Assembly: GCA_031290755.1 (NCBI GenBank)
Contig: JAITMY010000016.1
Location: 1-9,929 of the forward strand
DNA from: Prevotellaceae bacterium
Lineage (GTDB): Bacteria > Bacteroidota > Bacteroidia > Bacteroidales > UBA932
DNA: 9,929 nt
Direction: 5' to 3'
Positions 6,510 through 9,929 of this stretch are shown one piece after another. The first letter of the stretch is position 1; each line of letters begins with the position of its first letter. Below the pieces are notes generated by a model that saw only the letters and a list, made by a program, of their open reading frames with translations, had not been told where the DNA came from and searched no databases. Position numbers and translations under genes: made by a program.

Positions 6510-6967
6510 GGGTGTACAGGCTATCTAAGGCAAAGTTTGCGCAGGATCTTTCGGGGCGGGGCGCCGAGCTTATCGGCGGGCGGTGGAACAGCAAAGGGGT
6601 GCCGCTGCTCTACACGGCCAACTCCCGTGCGCTGTGCGTGGCAGAAATCGCCGTACATACGCCGCTGGGCATAGTCCCCAGCGACTACTGCCTGATAACG
6701 CTCAGCATCCCCGACGACAGCATAGCGGAGGTGCTGCCCGGCGAGCTGCCCACAACGTGGAAAGCTTTACCCTACATGCAGGACACCCAGCACGTGGGCA
6801 ATAGCTTTGTGAAGGAGGGCGGGGCGCTCGCCCTAAAGGTGCCCAGCGCGGTGGTGCAGGGCGAGCACAACTACCTGCTCAACCCGCGGCACCGCAACGC
6901 CTCGGACATTAAAATGGTGCACGTGGAGCCGCTGGAGTTTGACGGCAGGCTCTTTGGGCTAAAGTAA
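6506..6967 (+). CDS. RES-domain toxin (predicted NAD+-degrading)
   Basis: Toxin of the RES-Xre module, 153 aa. RES toxins adopt a fold related to ADP-ribosyltransferases, and characterised members deplete cellular NAD+ by hydrolysis or phosphorolysis, arresting growth. The naming residues are in place: Arg R26 in GGRWNSKGVPLLYTA (24-38), Glu E47 in SRALCVAEIAVH (40-51), and Ser S114 in LKVPSAVVQGEHNYLLNPRH (110-129). The N-terminal MRVYRL start and the C-terminal VEPLEFDGRLF ending are also typical, so the domain is complete and apparently active. The start overlaps the antitoxin stop by 4 nt, which ties toxin output to antitoxin translation. Whether this copy is a hydrolase or a phosphorylase cannot be read from the sequence. 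mutY begins 18 nt after its stop, in the same frame. Confidence 0.93.
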   Translation: MRVYRLSKAKFAQDLSGRGAELIGGRWNSKGVPLLYTANSRALCVAEIAVHTPLGIVPSDYCLITLSIPDDSIAEVLPGELPTTWKALPYMQDTQHVGNSFVKEGGALALKVPSAVVQGEHNYLLNPRHRNASDIKMVHVEPLEFDGRLFGLK

Positions 6968-6985
6968 ACATTAGGCAGCAAACCG

Positions 6986-8074
6986 TTGAACACCCTTGCC
7001 GATAAGCTGATTGCATGGTACCGCCCCAACAAGCGCGACCTCCCTTGGCGAAACACCAAAGACCCCTACGCCATCTGGGTGTCCGAGGTCATTTTGCAGC
7101 AAACGCGCGTGGCGCAGGGGCTGGCGTACTACCACCGCTTTCTGCAAGCCTTTCCTACCGTGCACGCGCTGGCCGCCGCGCCGCTTGACGACGTGATGCG
7201 GGCGTGGCAGGGGCTGGGCTACTACACGCGGGCGCGCAACATGCACGCCGCCGCACAGCAGGTGGTAGGCGAGCACGGCGGCGCATTCCCCAACACCTAC
7301 GAAGGCCTGCGCTCGCTGCGCGGCGTGGGCGACTACACCGCGTCGGCCATCGGCGCCTTCGCGTTCGGCATCCCGCGCCCCGCCGTGGACGGCAACGTGT
7401 ATCGCATCTGGTCGCGCATCTTCGGCGTAGCCACGCCCATTGACACGCCTGCCGGACAAAAAGAACTGTACCAAATAGCGCTCGACCAGCTCGATAAAGC
7501 CCGCCCCTCTATCTTCAACCAAGCCATCATGGACTTCGGCGGCACGCTGTGCACGCCCAAAAATCCGCGCTGCGGCGAATGCCCCGTGTGCGACGTGTGC
7601 TACGCCTTCCGCAACAGCGCCGTTGCCCAGCTGCCCGCCAAAAGCAGAAAGGTGAAGGTTACAGACCGCTACTTCGCCTACCTGATGGTGCGCCACAAGG
7701 GCTACACGTTCATCCGCCAGCGCGAGGGGAAGGACATCTGGCACTCGCTGTACGAGTTCCCGCTGATAGAAACCGCCGCGGGCGTGTCGCTCGCGGCGCT
7801 GGAGAAAACTCCCGAGTGGAAGGAAATATTTGGCCCCGTGAAGCCCACGGTGCTCCACGCCTCGCCCTGCCTGAAGCACGCGCTGAGCCACCAGCACCTG
7901 CATGCGCAGTTCTACATCATGGAGGTGAAAACGGCGCCCTACTTCCTGACCACCCACTTTATCAAGGTAAAAACAGACAGCATGGGAGCGTATCCCACGC
8001 CGCGGCTTATCGACAGCTACATGGCCGCTGAGCCTGTTGAAAAATATTTTTTGCTAAACGACGCAGGGCATTGA
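6986..8074 (+). CDS. mutY: A/G-specific adenine DNA glycosylase MutY (TTG start)
   Basis: Base-excision repair enzyme removing adenine mispaired with 8-oxoguanine. It has 362 aa from a TTG start. Motifs are: catalytic E34 in VSEVILQQT, the helix-hairpin-helix RGVGDYTASA (glycines 113 and 115), D135 in VDGNV, and the iron-sulfur loop C189-x6-C196-x2-C199-x5-C205. The C-terminal NUDIX-like 8-oxoG recognition domain contains KHALSHQHL (297-305), the counterpart of the E. coli FSH loop. The frame is closed by the toxin's own TAA at 6965-6967; between it and the conserved domain no ATG or GTG exists, leaving TTG at 6986 (MNTLADKLIAWY) as the only standard start, and the conserved domain begins almost at once. 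An additional cysteine, C202, lies inside the cluster loop. The 18-nt gap to the toxin suggests co-transcription with the toxin-antitoxin module. ssb follows. Confidence 0.96.
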   Translation: MNTLADKLIAWYRPNKRDLPWRNTKDPYAIWVSEVILQQTRVAQGLAYYHRFLQAFPTVHALAAAPLDDVMRAWQGLGYYTRARNMHAAAQQVVGEHGGAFPNTYEGLRSLRGVGDYTASAIGAFAFGIPRPAVDGNVYRIWSRIFGVATPIDTPAGQKELYQIALDQLDKARPSIFNQAIMDFGGTLCTPKNPRCGECPVCDVCYAFRNSAVAQLPAKSRKVKVTDRYFAYLMVRHKGYTFIRQREGKDIWHSLYEFPLIETAAGVSLAALEKTPEWKEIFGPVKPTVLHASPCLKHALSHQHLHAQFYIMEVKTAPYFLTTHFIKVKTDSMGAYPTPRLIDSYMAAEPVEKYFLLNDAGH

Positions 8075-8082
8075 AATTGTTT

Positions 8083-8090
8083 TATCTTTG
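8083..8090 (+). promoter_or_regulatory. -7 promoter box upstream of ssb
   Basis: TATCTTTG fits TAnnTTTG, straddles the region just after the mutY stop and lies 33 nt before the ssb ATG, giving ssb its own transcript independent of mutY. No good -33 element was found at the usual spacing. Confidence 0.55.
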
Positions 8091-8123
8091 CTACCCAAGT
8101 TAACACCTTAAAACGTACAAGCT

Positions 8124-8600
8124 ATGGTAAACAAAGTAATCCTTATTGGAAACGTGGGGGCCGACCCCGAAGTGCGACACTTCGACACGGGCGTGGCCAC
8201 TACAACCATCAGAATGGCAACGTCTGAAACCTACACGGACAAAACCTCCGGGCAGCGCGTTACCAACACCGAGTGGCACCACGTGGTGCTGTGGCGCCAG
8301 CTGGCCGAATTTGCCGAGAAGTACATCCGCAAAGGCTCGCAGGTGTACGTCGAAGGGAGGCTGCGCACCCGCAGCTGGGACGATAAGGACGGGCAAAAGC
8401 GCTACATGACGGAGGTTCTTGCTGACGTTGTGCGCACGCTTGGCCGCCGTGACGATGCTACCGGCGCTGCCCCGCAGCAGCCCGCGTATGCGCCGGCAGC
8501 AAGCAGCGGGTATGCGCAGCAGCCCGCCGCCACTCCGTCGGCACCGTCGATACCGGCAGCACCCGCGAGCGACGATGCTGCCGATGATTTGCCCTTCTAA
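8124..8600 (+). CDS. ssb: Single-stranded DNA-binding protein
   Basis: Homotetrameric OB-fold protein that coats single-stranded DNA in replication, recombination and repair, and recruits partners by its C-terminal tip. It has 158 aa: the OB fold spans about 1-107 and begins MVNKVILIGNVGADPEVR, with aromatic DNA-stacking candidates W51, W57 and W85. A low-complexity linker rich in Ala, Pro, Gln and Ser runs from about 111 to 148 and contains the near-repeat QQPAYA/YAQQPAA. The acidic tip DDAADDLPF ends in the canonical Leu-Pro-Phe. The length and tip indicate the main chromosomal SSB and not a plasmid or phage copy. It is preceded by mutY on the same strand and followed by a hairpin terminator. 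Confidence 0.98.
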   Translation: MVNKVILIGNVGADPEVRHFDTGVATTTIRMATSETYTDKTSGQRVTNTEWHHVVLWRQLAEFAEKYIRKGSQVYVEGRLRTRSWDDKDGQKRYMTEVLADVVRTLGRRDDATGAAPQQPAYAPAASSGYAQQPAATPSAPSIPAAPASDDAADDLPF

Positions 8601-8612
8601 CAAGCGGAGTAG

Positions 8613-8686
8613 AACGTGCCCTTTTCTGTTAGGACGTGCCCTTTTTCATTTAGGGCATGTCCTTTTTTCGTTTGAGGCGTGCTTTA
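8613..8686 (+). repeat. Degenerate tandem repeats, about 21-22 bp, after ssb
   Basis: Three head-to-tail related units are visible: GAACGTGCCCTTTTCTGTTAG (first 20 shown plus G) starting at 8612, a second GACGTGCCCTTTTTCATTTA unit starting at 8633, and a more diverged GGCATGTCCTTTTTTCGTTT unit starting at about 8654, followed by a partial GCGTGCTTTAG that runs into the rhomboid stop codon. The shared core is (A/G)CGTGCCCTTTT. The terminator hairpin is built from parts of units two and three. Confidence 0.55.
8632..8668 (+). terminator. Rho-independent terminator of ssb
   Basis: A 10-bp stem GGACGTGCCC (8632-8641) / GGGCATGTCC (8653-8662) with one G-U pair encloses an 11-nt loop and is followed directly by six T residues (8663-8668). 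It begins 31 nt after the ssb stop. On the opposite strand no T-run follows the stem, so it appears to act only on plus-strand transcripts. Confidence 0.85.
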
Positions 8687-9484
8687 GTAGAAGTACTGCG
8701 ACTTTTTCTGCCAGTACCGGATGAGGAGAAACCCAAACAACATGCCGCCGAGGTGGGCAAAGTGCGCCACGCTGCTGCCGGGGTTGCTCAGGCCAAGGGC
8801 CAGCTCGAGCACGCCGTAGCCCACCACTAAGTATTTGGCCTTGATGGGGATGGGGGGGATGAGCAGCATGAGCTGCGCGTTGGGGAACAACATGCCGAAG
8901 GCCAGCAGCACGCCGTAGATAGCCCCGCTGGCGCCCACCATAGGGATGTCCATTTGGCCGGCCACCAAGCTTTGCACCGCCTCTTCGGCCTGCGCGGCCA
9001 GCGCGGGGCTGTCCGGCGCGGAGGCCCACCGGCTCACGAACTCGTCCACCGCGGCAGGGTTGATGCTGTCGCCAAAGTGCTTCACCACGAAGGCCTCGAA
9101 GGCTTCGGGCGAGAGCGTGTTCGTCAGCGCCTTGGCAGCCTGCTGCACGTGCTCTATCTCTATCCACGAGACGAAGAGGTGCAGGCTGGCGGCCCCTAAG
9201 CCGGTGGCGAAGTAGTAGAGCAGAAAGCGCTTAGGCCCCCACACCTGCTCAAGGGCGCTGCCGAATATCCACAGGGCGTACATGTTGAAGAAGAGGTGGG
9301 TCAGCCCGCCGTGCATGAACATGTGCGTAACGAGCTGGAAGGGCGAGAACAGCGCCGAGGCGGGGTAGTGCAGGCCGAGGTAGCGCGACAGGTCAACGCC
9401 CGTGCGCTCGAGCAGCATGGTGAGCGCCAGCAGCACGGCGTTGGCGATAATCAGTTTTTTTACGATGGGGGTAAGGTTTCGCAT
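8684..9484 (-). CDS. Rhomboid-family intramembrane serine protease
   Basis: Polytopic inner-membrane protease that cleaves substrates within or near transmembrane helices using a Ser-His dyad. It has 266 aa. A first hydrophobic helix (about 10-26) is followed by HMFMHGGLTHLFFN (54-67), the canonical H..H..N oxyanion motif, then a helix through ALWIFG and the segment ending near 107. The nucleophile is S186 in GASGAIYG and the catalytic histidine most likely H244 in AHFAHLGG, so the protein looks active. Residues about 108-178 form a mostly soluble, charged insertion between helices that minimal rhomboids lack. The C-terminus is short and basic then aromatic (RYWQKKSQYFY). It lies 47 nt downstream of mutL on the same strand, probably in one operon, and is convergent with ssb. 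Substrate unknown. Confidence 0.95.
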   Translation of the reverse strand: MRNLTPIVKKLIIANAVLLALTMLLERTGVDLSRYLGLHYPASALFSPFQLVTHMFMHGGLTHLFFNMYALWIFGSALEQVWGPKRFLLYYFATGLGAASLHLFVSWIEIEHVQQAAKALTNTLSPEAFEAFVVKHFGDSINPAAVDEFVSRWASAPDSPALAAQAEEAVQSLVAGQMDIPMVGASGAIYGVLLAFGMLFPNAQLMLLIPPIPIKAKYLVVGYGVLELALGLSNPGSSVAHFAHLGGMLFGFLLIRYWQKKSQYFY

Positions 9485-9531
9485 AGTTTTTTTTACGTTA
9501 TGGGTTTAGCGGCGCAGCTTGCGGCGGCGGC

Positions 9532-9929
9532 TCAGGTTTTCAGCAATCGCTTGTCCAGCTCCTCCACCTCTACGATGGTCATGGTGGGCTTTCCGTTGGG
9601 GCATATATCGGGCGAGGCGCAGGCGAGCAGGCGCGTTACCAAGCTGCGCATCTCCTCCTCGCCGAGGGTTTTTCCGGCGGCGATGGCCATGCTCGTGGCC
9701 ATAGACAGCGCCAGCGCGTGGCGGTGGTTGTCGCGCAGCGACTTCTCCTCGCTCTTGAGCACCGCCAGCAGCTCTTCGATGAGCGCCTGTGGGTTTTTGC
9801 CCTGGGCGGCGGCGGGGATGGCCTGTATGGCCACGGTGTGGCTGCCGAAGTCGCGCAGCTCCAAGCCCATAGGCAGCAGGTCGTCGGCCACGCTAAGCAG
9901 CAGGGCGTGATCGGCGGGCGGCAGCGCCA
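9532..9929 (-). CDS. mutL: DNA mismatch repair protein MutL, C-terminal part
   Basis: MutL links mismatch recognition by MutS to strand processing. Only the final 131 residues are present; the frame is open to the right edge and the N-terminal ATPase domain lies outside. The visible part matches the dimerisation domain: LLPMGLELRDFG, then V-AIQAIPAA, then NPQALIEELLAVLKSEE, followed by HALALSMATSMAIAAGKTL and EEMRSLVTRLLAC. The ending CPNGKPTMTIVEVEELDKRL occupies the place of the CPHGRP metal-site motif of endonuclease-type MutL proteins, with His and Arg replaced by Asn and Lys. The upstream DQHA-type endonuclease motif would lie outside the window, so whether this protein nicks DNA cannot be judged. 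Upstream of the rhomboid gene, with which it probably forms an operon. Confidence 0.93.
   Translation of the reverse strand, partial: ALPPADHALLLSVADDLLPMGLELRDFGSHTVAIQAIPAAAQGKNPQALIEELLAVLKSEEKSLRDNHRHALALSMATSMAIAAGKTLGEEEMRSLVTRLLACASPDICPNGKPTMTIVEVEELDKRLLKT

Noticed and set aside
6506..8074. Possible RES toxin-MutY fusion by stop-codon readthrough (the two genes share a frame with one TAA between them)
   Set aside because: A single TAA in frame is expected one time in three for adjacent genes, both proteins are complete alone, and no readthrough context or recoding signal was seen.
9485..9531. GC-rich palindromic stretch between mutL and the rhomboid gene as a terminator
   Set aside because: The best stem is 4 bp (CGCA/TGCG) and it is not directly followed by a T-run in the direction of transcription; co-transcription is more likely.

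Overview
This is a GC-rich bacterial chromosome segment, most likely from the Bacteroidetes (Bacteroidales level; genus not determinable here). The reasons are the TAnnTTTG-type -7 promoter boxes just ahead of ruvB, the antitoxin gene and ssb, the absence of strong Shine-Dalgarno sequences, and the adjacent mutY-ssb pair. All proteins are intact except those cut by the window edges: the first gene (5' end missing) and the last gene (mutL, N-terminal part missing).

Layout, left to right. (1) 1-2188, plus strand: a two-gene encapsulin nanocompartment operon. The first gene encodes an HK97-fold family 2A (SrpI-like) shell protein. The second, 4 nt later, encodes a SufS-type cysteine desulfurase with an N-terminal extension of about 68 residues, the expected place for the cargo-loading signal. 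(2) 2212-3420, minus strand: acetate kinase, convergent with the desulfurase. (3) 3421-3489: a short divergent promoter region with mirrored -7 boxes. (4) 3541-5875, plus strand: ruvB, then argH 25 nt later. (5) 5955-6967, plus strand: a RES-Xre (ParS/MbcA-type) toxin-antitoxin module. It is preceded by a conspicuous double-palindrome operator that touches the promoter, and its genes overlap by ATGA. (6) 6986-8600: mutY, with an apparent TTG start 18 nt after the toxin, and ssb with its own promoter box and a rho-independent terminator. (7) 8684-9929, minus strand: mutL (partial) followed by a rhomboid protease, convergent with ssb.

Functionally, the most distinctive element is the encapsulin/desulfurase pair. 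By homology, the shell assembles into an icosahedral protein compartment that encloses the desulfurase, which frees sulfur from cysteine. This links it to sulfur storage or sulfur handling. The second accessory element is the self-regulated RES-Xre module, whose toxin is predicted to destroy NAD+. It sits between housekeeping genes and may be co-transcribed with mutY. The remainder is housekeeping: DNA repair and recombination (ruvB, mutY, ssb, mutL), arginine biosynthesis (argH), acetate metabolism (ackA) and membrane proteolysis (rhomboid). No tRNA, rRNA, CRISPR array or insertion sequence was seen, and no gene-free stretch exceeds 150 bases.
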